Positions 37,923 through 45,773 of a DNA stretch of 48,736 nucleotides are shown here, in pieces. The first letter of the stretch is position 1. Every line of letters starts with the position of its first letter. Below the pieces are notes generated by a model that was not told where the DNA came from, searched no databases, and worked only from the letters and a program-made list of their open reading frames with translations. Where the stretch lies: positions 1-48,736 of the forward strand of contig JAIRYM010000094.1 in NCBI GenBank assembly GCA_031267615.1. Reading direction: 5' to 3'. Origin of the DNA: Dysgonamonadaceae bacterium. Lineage in GTDB: Bacteria; Bacteroidota; Bacteroidia; Bacteroidales; Azobacteroidaceae. The translations under genes and the position numbers were made by a program.

Positions 37923-38741
37923 TTAATTAAGATTTTTAAAATACATTACGAGCGTTGCCATTGATAAAATAAATGTTGAGAGTGACGTTATAAGATAGAA
38001 ATTTTGCTGGTCCTGTCTTAACAACGAACTTTTTGTAGGCTCTACATAAAGCATATCGTTCTGATGCAGATAAAAATATGGCGAAGAAACAATATCAATA
38101 TTCGTCAAATCAAGTCTTACATGCTTTTGTTTTCCGTCAGGTAAAGGACGAATCAGACGCACACTCCACCGTTTACTGTCGCGCGACAAATCGCCCTGTA
38201 TCGACAGGGCTTCAAAGATATTGATATGGTCTTTCTTAACCGATAACATGCCTGTTCTCCTGTCCGAATCTCCAAGGAAATAGATTGTAAAATTCGTCAG
38301 CCTGACAGTTACTATAGGGTCAGCTTCTTCTTTTATATACTTTTCTCTCAGAATTTCTCGAAGTTTATTCTCAAATTCTGATAAGGTATAACCTGCAACG
38401 TGCAGTTTTCCTATCACCGGCATAAGAATATTACCATCTTTGTCAACCTGATATGTTTGCCGTCCTACGTGCATATCCACATATTCTTCTGCTCCATAGG
38501 ATTCCGCTACAGGCTGAAGCGGCAGATTAAACGGTTCCGCTATTTCAGGATGTCCTGCGCAGTTTATAGATACGGACAATATATCGTCCGGTTGAAATCG
38601 AATTGCATTTTCTGCAAGCATAGTCGAATATTCCGCTTCCTGCGGATGATCCGGGTCTTGCATATAAACTGTCTTCCTGTAAGCCGTACAGGAAGACAAC
38701 AAAAGCAAAAGAAGCAATAAACGATAAAATTTACAATTCAT
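37923..38741 (-). CDS. wza: Polysaccharide export outer-membrane lipoprotein, Wza-like
   Basis: A 272-residue lipoprotein (lipobox LSSC, Cys18) of the BexD/CtrA/Wza export family. The poly-export domain begins around IRFQPDDILSVSINCAGHPE. An SLBB-type region covers VAGYTLSEFENKLREIL through VTVRLTNFTIYFLGD, and a second beta domain follows up to QNDMLYVEP. A C-terminal hydrophobic helix (about 248-268) corresponds to the amphipathic helix that lines the outer-membrane pore in Wza. The start overlaps the preceding small gene by four bases (ATGA). It works with the adjacent tyrosine kinase. Confidence 0.92.
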   Translation of the reverse strand: MNCKFYRLLLLLLLLSSCTAYRKTVYMQDPDHPQEAEYSTMLAENAIRFQPDDILSVSINCAGHPEIAEPFNLPLQPVAESYGAEEYVDMHVGRQTYQVDKDGNILMPVIGKLHVAGYTLSEFENKLREILREKYIKEEADPIVTVRLTNFTIYFLGDSDRRTGMLSVKKDHINIFEALSIQGDLSRDSKRWSVRLIRPLPDGKQKHVRLDLTNIDIVSSPYFYLHQNDMLYVEPTKSSLLRQDQQNFYLITSLSTFILSMATLVMYFKNLN

Positions 38742-39040
38742 TTTCCCTTTCTTCTTTTTTTCAAACAGTAGCCTCCCGCAAGAAGGGACAAAATCAGGAG
38801 TCCGTCTCCAATAGGACCTTCTGCAGGATTTTCTCCACCTTGTCCACCTCCTGCACCGCTGCCACCGTTGCTGGGGTCATTTATACGGAATATCCCTTGT
38901 GGACGCCCTGACTGTTCAACAATAGACTTTACAGGATTATCTTTTTGTGCAGGCTGCTCTTCGGTAAACATACCTTGAGACCATACAGAACCTGCGAAGA
39001 AAAGACATATTACAATAAATAATATTGATATTTTTTTCAT
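38738..39040 (-). CDS. Small exported protein with C-terminal sorting-type tail
   Basis: A 100-residue protein of unknown function. It has a signal peptide (1-21, ending VWSQ), a mature part rich in Pro/Gln/Asp, a Gly-rich stretch (NGGSGAGGGQGGEN, 58-71), then PIGDG at 76-80, a 12-residue hydrophobic segment and the basic end KKRRKGK. The motif, membrane helix and basic tail resemble PEP-CTERM-like sorting signals; the PID-CTERM tails of Bacteroidota look similar. I infer that it is held by its tail and possibly cut by an exosortase-like enzyme, none of which is in the window. Four-base overlap with the export lipoprotein gene ties it to the polysaccharide operon. Confidence 0.7.
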   Translation of the reverse strand: MKKISILFIVICLFFAGSVWSQGMFTEEQPAQKDNPVKSIVEQSGRPQGIFRINDPSNGGSGAGGGQGGENPAEGPIGDGLLILSLLAGGYCLKKRRKGK

Positions 39041-39058
39041 AATGGTGCGTGTAATTGT

Positions 39059-40984
39059 TTAATTGTTTAATATTTTAATTGATGCGGCTTTTGAACCTCT
39101 GACGTCAACAATGTAAACTCCTTTTTGAGCGAGATTACATTTGAATTCTCTGTCTGTCGCTGTCCCCGCAGCGAAACTGCGCCCTGCCAAATCCAGCACA
39201 CGAATTCTGTCACCGATTTCTACATTGGCTACCGTCAAAATTCCGTCCTGCGCATAAGCATAAATTTCTTTTCTGTCGGGTGAAATTATTGGAGTTTCTT
39301 CCGATCTGAAAAACAGGACAAATCTGTCTTCTTTTCCTTCTGTCGCCGAAGCGTCAAATTCATAATCCGACTTGAGCAAGTCTGTTTCCTTTGTCTTTTC
39401 TTTATCTATCAAGATAGCTTCTTTCAGTTTGTTTTCTGTATATTGCCTAATTGAGAATAAATATCTTCCAGTGCCGCCTTCGGGAATAGAATATCCAATT
39501 TTTACTTCTTGATTTGAATCTGAAAGACGGTTGAGGAAAAGTTTATATATATAACCGTTGGTTTCATTGATACTCCACAGAGTAGGATAATCCAATCCTG
39601 CACCGCCTGCAGTCAACTGAACGGCGTCTTCTCTAATTTCCACAGCGTCGGAATAAGCGCTGCCTAATCGAAAGTTTATGGATTGTTCTTTCTGACTTTC
39701 GTTATCGCTATTCAAGCACAGACCAAAATAGTCATCAATATTTGCAGACAAGCGAGATGGTGATTTGTATGTAGGACCTCCACCAGAAATAGTATCTATG
39801 AAAGCACCGGAGTATTTATAAGTAAATGTATATTCATTTTTGGGGTAGGAGGTCGACAGAGTATCTATCTGCAAAAAGAACGGCACGTATGGGCGAAGAA
39901 TTGTGCCGGTACTGCCATCAATAGATACCGCATCAAAACCTGCATGAACACCTTTCCTGAAATAAACAACTCCGTTGTATGTCTCAACACCACTCACCTC
40001 ACCATTTTTATCTTTCAAATTATACAAACTCGAATTCAAACCACCGATATAATTCCACCCATCAGCGTCCTTATATGCAGCATCTGTATTGCGAAAACAC
40101 GTAAGACTTACGGTTTTGTTGTTTGATTTGTCAAAAAAAGATGAAATTTCTTCTTTATCTATTGCAACAAACTCAAGTGTGTCTGCCTTTACCTCACGAT
40201 CAAATTTATTGTATGTAGTACTTTTATTTGTACCTTCATCTTTCTGAACTAAATATCCAATACCTTTTTTAAAAACAACAGAATATTCTTCTGTGTCTAA
40301 ATTGGGATTAGAAGTAGTATCTCGCCAGCCTACCGTAACATATCCATCCTTCGTGTAGTCACGATATTGTGCAGTTAAGTCGGCACAATAATATCCCATA
40401 TAATAATCGCCTGCAGCGATGCCTTTTCCGTTAGTAACACCCGTTTTTTCTATTTCGGTGGAATATCCGCTATCACCACCTCTCAAATCGGGCACTGATG
40501 AATCAAAATTATTGTATGTGCCGGCCCAGGCGCCACTGTACTTAGATGTTGATTCGTTAAATTTATAGGCAGTGTAGTTATCATTACTCCTGCGCACTTC
40601 ATTAACATTAAAAGGAAATGATATATTATACCATTCTGTGTTAGGAAAATACTTACGCAGAGAAACGAATGTTGGTGATGTTGGTGATGTTGGTGATCCT
40701 CCCTTACCATAAACTATGCCACTGCTGTTTTCGCCGTGACTCCAGAATAATGCGTCATTGTCAATATTTCCATAGAAAATAAAAGAATCCGCGGCGATAG
40801 CGCCTGTGTTTTCTATGCGACTGTATTTCGCATTCGCAGGGGATATATTTGTGGCTTTCTGATGAATAGCATCCTCGCTCCGAAAGTCTCCGGCAACTTT
40901 CATATCTCCAATGTTTACCATTGGGCTATGCGCATATAAACCTGTGCACAATAGCAAAAATAAGATAGTAATAAAATTTTTCAT
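39059..40984 (-). CDS. Large surface protein with T9SS-like C-terminus
   Basis: A 641-residue exported protein. Signal peptide 1-18 (GLYAHS), then a long beta-rich region with no family I can name. It contains GGSPTSPTSPTF near residue 95, FRNTDAAYKDADGWNYIGGL and other Bacteroidota surface-protein text. The last 75 residues (KEIYAYAQDGILTVANVEIGD, RIRVLDLAGR, AQKGVYIVDVRG, SIKILNN) fit a T9SS sorting domain. It lies 18 bases before the small tail-anchored protein gene and inside the polysaccharide operon. It could be the main surface protein that the polymer is linked to or displayed with. Confidence 0.75.
   Translation of the reverse strand: MKNFITILFLLLCTGLYAHSPMVNIGDMKVAGDFRSEDAIHQKATNISPANAKYSRIENTGAIAADSFIFYGNIDNDALFWSHGENSSGIVYGKGGSPTSPTSPTFVSLRKYFPNTEWYNISFPFNVNEVRRSNDNYTAYKFNESTSKYSGAWAGTYNNFDSSVPDLRGGDSGYSTEIEKTGVTNGKGIAAGDYYMGYYCADLTAQYRDYTKDGYVTVGWRDTTSNPNLDTEEYSVVFKKGIGYLVQKDEGTNKSTTYNKFDREVKADTLEFVAIDKEEISSFFDKSNNKTVSLTCFRNTDAAYKDADGWNYIGGLNSSLYNLKDKNGEVSGVETYNGVVYFRKGVHAGFDAVSIDGSTGTILRPYVPFFLQIDTLSTSYPKNEYTFTYKYSGAFIDTISGGGPTYKSPSRLSANIDDYFGLCLNSDNESQKEQSINFRLGSAYSDAVEIREDAVQLTAGGAGLDYPTLWSINETNGYIYKLFLNRLSDSNQEVKIGYSIPEGGTGRYLFSIRQYTENKLKEAILIDKEKTKETDLLKSDYEFDASATEGKEDRFVLFFRSEETPIISPDRKEIYAYAQDGILTVANVEIGDRIRVLDLAGRSFAAGTATDREFKCNLAQKGVYIVDVRGSKAASIKILNN
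40671..40697. repeat. Tandem repeat, 3 x 9 bp
   Basis: Three perfect copies of GTTGGTGAT. On the coding (minus) strand they encode the SPT-SPT-SPT segment. Because the unit is 9 bp, gain or loss of copies changes protein length without shifting frame. Confidence 0.95.
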
Positions 40985-40998
40985 AAAATTTATGTGTT

Positions 40999-41904
40999 TT
41001 AATTTATATTTCTGTTTTTAATCAGTCCCAAGACTAAATTTCCCTGAGTTACCGCATTTTTAATGTCCGCACTGTCTGCCGGATTGATGCTATATTCTTT
41101 GTCTAAACTTGGGATTGTTATTTCAACATTTTTCGGGATATTTATCGGCGATCGCAATTTATTGCGGTTGAAATCATAAATATATACCCAAAAAACGCTA
41201 TTTCCGTATGCTTTTTCAGCGAGTTCCGTCAGCGGCGTCATAATATTCTTTGATATAACTGAAACCGGAATATCGCTCTTGCTTTTATCATTTCTGATAA
41301 AGAAAAAATAAATAACGAACAGACCGGCAACAATAAGCACCGCTACTGCAAGAAAAGATAATATTCGACTTCTGCTGTTGTCTTCTTCGTCCAACGGTAT
41401 GACCTGCCTTCCGATCGATGTTGTTTGTTCTTTTTTCGGCGCCGCAGGTTTTTTTATTTTCTGTTTTTCAACAACAGGGCTTTCTGCAACAATATCAGGT
41501 TTTATGATTTCTGCAACCTCTTTGACTTCTTCTATCATATCGGGTTCAGTCGTTACAGGCGTCAGAGACTCTAAAGTATCCCTTTTGCCATTCACAATTG
41601 CCCTCAATGTCGGCGACACTACAAATGAAACTTTGAACGAGCCATTGCTGTCTGTAACAGGGCGGAATGTACCAATTTCAGGAATATTGACTGTTTTTCC
41701 TGCTTCGAGAGAATGAGCGATGGTTTCTTTCAGCCCGAAAATGTCTTTTTCATCAATCTCGATGGCAACATTCTTTGTTACGGGCTTGAAAAAGACTGTT
41801 TTGCGGTCTCCAACAACAGACATAACCAAATAGCCAAGACTGGAAACAAAAACTTTGTCCCCATTCAATAACGCGGTTATAACTCTATGTAGACTTTCAT
41901 TCAT
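40999..41904 (-). CDS. HU-like domain, membrane helix and LysM-like domain protein
   Basis: A 301-residue protein. Residues 1-105 resemble the HU/CCDC81-type fold (HRVITALLNGDKVFVSSLGYL, FGLKETIAHSLEAGKTVNIPEIGTF). A Pro/Lys/Glu-rich linker follows, then one membrane helix at about 181-203 and a periplasmic end. Residues about 218-271 look like LysM (LTELAEKAYGNSVFWVYIYDFNRN, then INIPKNVEITIP), a peptidoglycan-binding fold. The layout mirrors the HU-TM-SPOR protein at 13360. It is the second gene of the polysaccharide operon, 15 bases after a small helical gene and 14 before the surface protein gene. Confidence 0.75.
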   Translation of the reverse strand: MNESLHRVITALLNGDKVFVSSLGYLVMSVVGDRKTVFFKPVTKNVAIEIDEKDIFGLKETIAHSLEAGKTVNIPEIGTFRPVTDSNGSFKVSFVVSPTLRAIVNGKRDTLESLTPVTTEPDMIEEVKEVAEIIKPDIVAESPVVEKQKIKKPAAPKKEQTTSIGRQVIPLDEEDNSRSRILSFLAVAVLIVAGLFVIYFFFIRNDKSKSDIPVSVISKNIMTPLTELAEKAYGNSVFWVYIYDFNRNKLRSPINIPKNVEITIPSLDKEYSINPADSADIKNAVTQGNLVLGLIKNRNIN

Positions 41905-41919
41905 CTTCTAAATTTTTTA

Positions 41920-42201
41920 TTAACGGGAAGCAATAAAGTCTAATTCCTTTTCCACAAAAGGAATATCTTCTTCCTGAATCTTTCTCGACAAGCCGTCAAG
42001 TGAATCTTTTAAAGGCGTCAGGCATATAGTAATATAATCGTCATAGATTTCTTCCATTAAACCTTCGTCCTGGTAAAGGGAGGTAACCCTTTCTTCATGT
42101 TTTGTAAATAAATCTCTGAAATTCCTTTCCAAACCCGTCAACAACGTCTGGAGTTGCTCCAAAACTTGCTTCTGGTGGGCGAATGAAGTTTGCTTTGCCA
42201 T
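41920..42201 (-). CDS. Small helical protein, unknown function
   Basis: 93 residues, no signal peptide, no cysteine-rich or enzyme motif. It is nearly all helical, with heptad-like spacing (HQKQVLEQLQTLLTGLERNFRDLF), many Glu/Asp/Leu residues and an acidic end, suggesting a cytoplasmic coiled-coil adaptor. It is the first gene of the polysaccharide operon, 15 bases before the HU-LysM-like gene. I do not recognise the family. It may bind the HU-like protein, but this is inference from position only. Confidence 0.7.
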   Translation of the reverse strand: MAKQTSFAHQKQVLEQLQTLLTGLERNFRDLFTKHEERVTSLYQDEGLMEEIYDDYITICLTPLKDSLDGLSRKIQEEDIPFVEKELDFIASR

Positions 42202-42280
42202 AGATAATTTTTTTAAATTTGTCTCAATCTAACAATTCCAAAGTATTCTCTGCTTTGAAATTTTCACTCAAAAAACGCTG

Positions 42281-42288
42281 CAAAGGTA
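42281..42288 (-). promoter_or_regulatory. -7 element of the polysaccharide operon
   Basis: TACCTTTG on the minus strand, about 80 bases before the first ATG of the operon. No good -33 TTG is present at normal spacing, so an activator, perhaps the AraC protein encoded next door, may be needed. Confidence 0.65.
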
Positions 42289-42354
42289 CAATTTTTTATA
42301 TTAATCACAGTCATACATTATTACCTAATCAACATATATTACAGTATTTTTAAA

Positions 42355-43179
42355 TTAACTTTTTTTATAATGACTTTTGCCGCAAATTGCAGTTGGGGAC
42401 ATTTTGAAAAATCTATGACAAAATTTTGCAAAATGCTGATACGACGAGAAATTATACTCAATTGCTATCTCTTGCAACGATTTCTGCCCTTTATTCATGT
42501 CATTCAAAATAAGTTTCGCTTTCTGCTTTTGCATCCATCTATATGGCGATTCGTCAAATGTACTGCGAAATTTTTTGATAAACCCCGACTGCGAACTGTT
42601 CGATAATGAGGCTAATTCAGCCATATTTTTCGCTTTGCAATGATTATCAAAAACGAACTTCTTGAAATTGATGTTTTTTGATAAAAATTCCGAGAAAAAA
42701 CCTGCAATTTCTTTTTCTGAATAATAAGCAAACAAAAGTATCAATAACTCGTTTCGCTTTATGTCAAAAAAACGTTCGGAAACTATTTTATCCTCAATGT
42801 TATTACATAATAACAACAAAAAGCGGATGATTGTTTTATTTAAATGCATTTTTTTAATTTCGTCATCATTCTGAATCATGCTTAACGACAGTAATTTATC
42901 AATTTTATTGCACTCTGCTATTAGAATTTCCAAAGGGAATTGACAAATTATGATACGTGTTGTTTTTCTTATAAAAAAATGATACAAACAGCCTGACGGC
43001 AGTACAGCCATCTCGTTATAAAATATTTCCCGTTTCAATATATTATTGATATACAGTTGAATATCTCCCTGCAAAACGAACATAATCACAGGTTCGTCTG
43101 TTTTTATTTCAAAGGCAGAACTGCTGTCGGACAGTAACAAGGGTTGCCATATTTTATTTATTTCCAATATTGTATTCAT
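42355..43179 (-). CDS. AraC-family transcriptional regulator
   Basis: 274 residues. The N-terminal part is cupin-like (KTDEPVIMFVLQGDIQLYINN), expected to sense a ligand. The C-terminal 100 residues hold the two helix-turn-helix units of the AraC family: NMAELASLSNSSQSGFIKKF and SLQEIAIEYNFSSYQHFAKFCHRFFKMSP. The start overlaps the stop of the acyltransferase gene (ATGA). It ends about 150 bases upstream of the first gene of the polysaccharide operon, so that operon is its most likely target, though this is inference. Confidence 0.92.
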   Translation of the reverse strand: MNTILEINKIWQPLLLSDSSSAFEIKTDEPVIMFVLQGDIQLYINNILKREIFYNEMAVLPSGCLYHFFIRKTTRIIICQFPLEILIAECNKIDKLLSLSMIQNDDEIKKMHLNKTIIRFLLLLCNNIEDKIVSERFFDIKRNELLILLFAYYSEKEIAGFFSEFLSKNINFKKFVFDNHCKAKNMAELASLSNSSQSGFIKKFRSTFDESPYRWMQKQKAKLILNDMNKGQKSLQEIAIEYNFSSYQHFAKFCHRFFKMSPTAICGKSHYKKS

Positions 43180-44003
43180 GTCTGTATCAAGCTTTTTAAT
43201 TGATATGTTCTATTTGCTAAAAAGACACCAAAATCCGACAGTATTTCATACTCCAATTGCTCGTCGGGCATAATTGGCTGACCGAAAATGAGATTGATAG
43301 TTTTGCCGCATTTGTTGTCAAGTTCATGACATAAACGGACTGTGCGGATTCGCCAATTAATACGTTCAAGGAAATAAAAAAGCCACGAGTTTTTCCCTGA
43401 AAAGTACGCAGGAATAACAGGAACTCCGGCTTTTTTTATCAGTTTCAGAACGCCTTCCTGCCACGGCTGGTCGTGAACTTCTCTGTTTTTATCGAACATC
43501 GACATTGCGCCTGCGGGGAAAAATCCGAGCGGGTGTCCTGCTTTCAGATGTTCAAGGCACTGTCTGACTCCACCAAGCGATGAGCGACTCGAAACGTCTG
43601 CCGAATACGGATTTACACCGATGAAGTGCGGCGCCATCGAATCAATCAGACCAAGCATCCAGTTTACCATCACCTTGAAATCCATACGGATACGTGTAAT
43701 TTCGCCAACGAGGAAAATACCGTCAATATGTCCGTATGGATGATTCGATACTGTGATAAACGGTTTGCCGTCGAATTGCCTCAGAACGTCAATATTATAC
43801 ACCTTGCGAACGACTCCTATATTGTCGAGCATCGCGTCTTCAACTGCAGGTCCTGTCAAACTTTTGCCAGCGTCATAAACACGATTTACCTTGTCGAAGC
43901 CGGCAAGGCTAATAACGCATTTCGCCAACAGCGGTCCGTACCATTGCTTGAAAACAGGCGAAATACCCTGTAAAGTCTTGATGTTTATCAATTTATCTTT
44001 CAT
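43176..44003 (-). CDS. PlsC-type acyltransferase
   Basis: A 275-residue membrane-associated acyltransferase. The motif NHPYGHIDG (about 87-95) matches the NHPxGxxDG form of the hemolysin/OlsF-like branch of the PlsC family, which in Bacteroides includes an enzyme of glycine-lipid synthesis. GFFPAGAMSMFD (about 155-166) fits the second motif (FPEGxxS), and VPVIPAYFSGKNSW the last. The exact acyl acceptor (lysophospholipid or lyso-amino-acid lipid) cannot be decided. Its stop overlaps the araC-type start, implying joint expression. Confidence 0.85.
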   Translation of the reverse strand: MKDKLINIKTLQGISPVFKQWYGPLLAKCVISLAGFDKVNRVYDAGKSLTGPAVEDAMLDNIGVVRKVYNIDVLRQFDGKPFITVSNHPYGHIDGIFLVGEITRIRMDFKVMVNWMLGLIDSMAPHFIGVNPYSADVSSRSSLGGVRQCLEHLKAGHPLGFFPAGAMSMFDKNREVHDQPWQEGVLKLIKKAGVPVIPAYFSGKNSWLFYFLERINWRIRTVRLCHELDNKCGKTINLIFGQPIMPDEQLEYEILSDFGVFLANRTYQLKSLIQT

Positions 44004-44180
44004 TGAACATTACTGTCAATTCTTCCAAATCCTCATATTCATGGAAACATATACCACGGGCTATTCCGATAGAAACACATTGAAGCGACAGTTATCTGAT
44101 TTGATGAAAAGATTTTAACGACGCCTCATATTCTGCATTATACTTATGTAGTATATTCTGGAAATTTCCTGCATCTAAAC

Positions 44181-44211
44181 AAACCTCGCCCATAACTGAT
44201 GAGCGAGGTTT
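44181..44211 (-). terminator. Intrinsic terminator of rpsP
   Basis: AAACCTCGC (44181-44189) pairs with GCGAGGTTT (44203-44211), a 9-bp stem with a 13-base loop, 30 bases after the rpsP stop. A short T-rich tract follows on the minus strand. Confidence 0.85.
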
Positions 44212-44241
44212 TGGAATATAACAAAGCAAGTTAATACCAAG

Positions 44242-44790
44242 TTATTCTGCCTCAGGCGCTGTTTCTTCCGTCGTTGCCGTAGTTTCAGGCGCTGCGACTT
44301 CAGCTTCAGCAGCTCTTTTAGCAGCTACAGCAGCGGCTTTTTTGTCGGCAAGCGCCTCTGCTTTAGCCTTATTTACTGCTTTTTCATTTTCAAGTTTAGC
44401 TTTATCAGCTGCACGGCGAGCATCGCCAAGTTTGCTAACTTCTGCTGAAACAACAGACTTTTTAGCGCTCTGCCAAGCCTCGAATTTTTTTTCTGCTTCC
44501 GGTTCTGTAAAAGCACCTTTTTTTACGCCGCCAAGCAAATGTTTTTTAAGCAACACACCTTCGCCTGAAAGTATGTTTCTTGTTGTGTCGGTTGGTTGGG
44601 CGCCCACCTGGAGCCAATACAAAGCCTTGTCGAAATTCAAATCTATTGTAGCAGGATTCGTGTTTGGGTTATATGTCCCAATCCTCTCTATAAATTTCCC
44701 ATCTCGTGGGGCTCTGCTATCCGCAATCACAATGTGGTAAAATGCGTACCCTTTGCGACCATGTCTTTGCAATCTGATTTTTGTTGCCAT
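44242..44790 (-). CDS. rpsP: 30S ribosomal protein S16
   Basis: Small-subunit assembly protein. The first 80 residues are the conserved S16 core: [38 protein letters not shown]. Then comes a long extension, rich in Ala, Glu and Lys, to residue 182. Such extended S16 is usual in Bacteroidales (about 180 residues against 82 in E. coli). It has its own strong promoter and terminator and is single here; rimM, trmD and rplS, its partners in E. coli, are not adjacent. Confidence 0.97.
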   Translation of the reverse strand: MATKIRLQRHGRKGYAFYHIVIADSRAPRDGKFIERIGTYNPNTNPATIDLNFDKALYWLQVGAQPTDTTRNILSGEGVLLKKHLLGGVKKGAFTEPEAEKKFEAWQSAKKSVVSAEVSKLGDARRAADKAKLENEKAVNKAKAEALADKKAAAVAAKRAAEAEVAAPETTATTEETAPEAE

Positions 44791-44822
44791 TTTTTAATTT
44801 TTAAAATTTGTATTAGCGGATG

Positions 44823-44855
44823 CAAAGGTACAATATTTTTTTTATACAGCAAAAA
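44823..44855 (-). promoter_or_regulatory. Promoter of rpsP
   Basis: On the minus strand TTTTTG (44855-44850), 19 bases, TACCTTTG (44830-44823): a full consensus match. The leader is about 30 bases. It is divergent from the ftsQ promoter. Confidence 0.87.
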
Positions 44856-44905
44856 TTATTTTGCTTTTATTAAAAAAACAGATAGAGATATTCAAATATT
44901 TTATT

Positions 44906-44913
44906 TAACTTTG
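44906..44913 (+). promoter_or_regulatory. -7 element of ftsQ
   Basis: TAACTTTG, 39 bases before the ATG at 44953. No clear -33 TTG. Confidence 0.6.
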
Positions 44914-44952
44914 CAAAACGATAAATCTGTAAAAAATTTTCAATATACAATT

Positions 44953-45690
44953 ATGATTACGAAAATATCCTTTTGGTCTATTGCTGCCCTGCTGATGGGA
45001 TATATGATTTTCGCGATGGCATTCATAGCTCCGAAAGCCCATACGGCAGACGTTTGCAAACAAGTGAAAATAGAAGTCGCCAATGCGTCTGAACGACCTT
45101 TTATTTCTGATGAAGAAGTGTTGACGATGCTGAAAAAAAGAGGACTGTCGCCCAAAGGTAAAGCTCTCAAACAAATTAATACTGCTAAAATTGAAGAAAA
45201 ATTGCTTGAAAATAAGATTATCCGTAAAGTAGAATGTTTCAAAACTATTGACGGAACGGTAAAAGTGAAGATTTATCAACGCACGCCGTTTATGCGCATT
45301 TTCGCTGTGGACAATGGCAGTTTTTATGTCGATAAAGATAGAAATATTATTCCTGTGATGGGCATTTATCCTGCTTATGTACCTGTTGTAAGCGGATTTA
45401 TAAGCGAAGAATTTGCAAAAAAAGAACTGTTCGACTTCGTTAAGTTTATTCAAAATGATGATTTTTGGAACTCTCAAATTGCACAAATTTTTGTTGCCCA
45501 AAATGGCGACATTGAACTTACGCCAAAAGTTGGAAATCATCAAATAATTCTTGGACAATTAAGTGATTATCACAAAAATCTTAAAAAATTGCGTACTTTT
45601 TATGATAAAGGACTAAATAAAATCGGTTGGAACAAATATTCTGTTATTAACCTGAAATACAAAAATCAGGTTGTTTGCAGTCGTAAGTAA
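44953..45690 (+). CDS. ftsQ: Cell division protein FtsQ
   Basis: Bitopic division protein that links early and late divisome parts. The 245 residues from the ATG at 44953 have an N-terminal membrane helix (about 5-25), a POTRA-like domain (KIEVANASERPFISDEEVLTMLKKRG) and the beta domain typical of Bacteroidota FtsQ (VKIYQRTPFMRIFAVDNGSFYVDKDRNIIP). Earlier in-frame starts from 44596 cross rpsP and its promoter and are rejected. It normally sits between murC and ftsA in the dcw cluster. Here rpsP and batD flank it. Confidence 0.88.
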   Translation: MITKISFWSIAALLMGYMIFAMAFIAPKAHTADVCKQVKIEVANASERPFISDEEVLTMLKKRGLSPKGKALKQINTAKIEEKLLENKIIRKVECFKTIDGTVKVKIYQRTPFMRIFAVDNGSFYVDKDRNIIPVMGIYPAYVPVVSGFISEEFAKKELFDFVKFIQNDDFWNSQIAQIFVAQNGDIELTPKVGNHQIILGQLSDYHKNLKKLRTFYDKGLNKIGWNKYSVINLKYKNQVVCSRK

Positions 45691-45741
45691 AAGTATGAAA
45701 ATTAACTTATCTCTATATTTTCATTTTCGAAAAAAAATCTA

Positions 45742-45749
45742 TATCTTTG
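45742..45749 (+). promoter_or_regulatory. -7 element of batD
   Basis: TATCTTTG, 24 bases before the batD ATG at 45774. No -33 TTG at 19-21 bases. Confidence 0.65.
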
Positions 45750-45773
45750 CATCCTCAAAAAAAGAACCGAATT

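Noticed and set aside
44041..44118. 25-codon plus-strand ATG frame between the acyltransferase and rpsP
   Set aside because: Too short, no promoter or family similarity.
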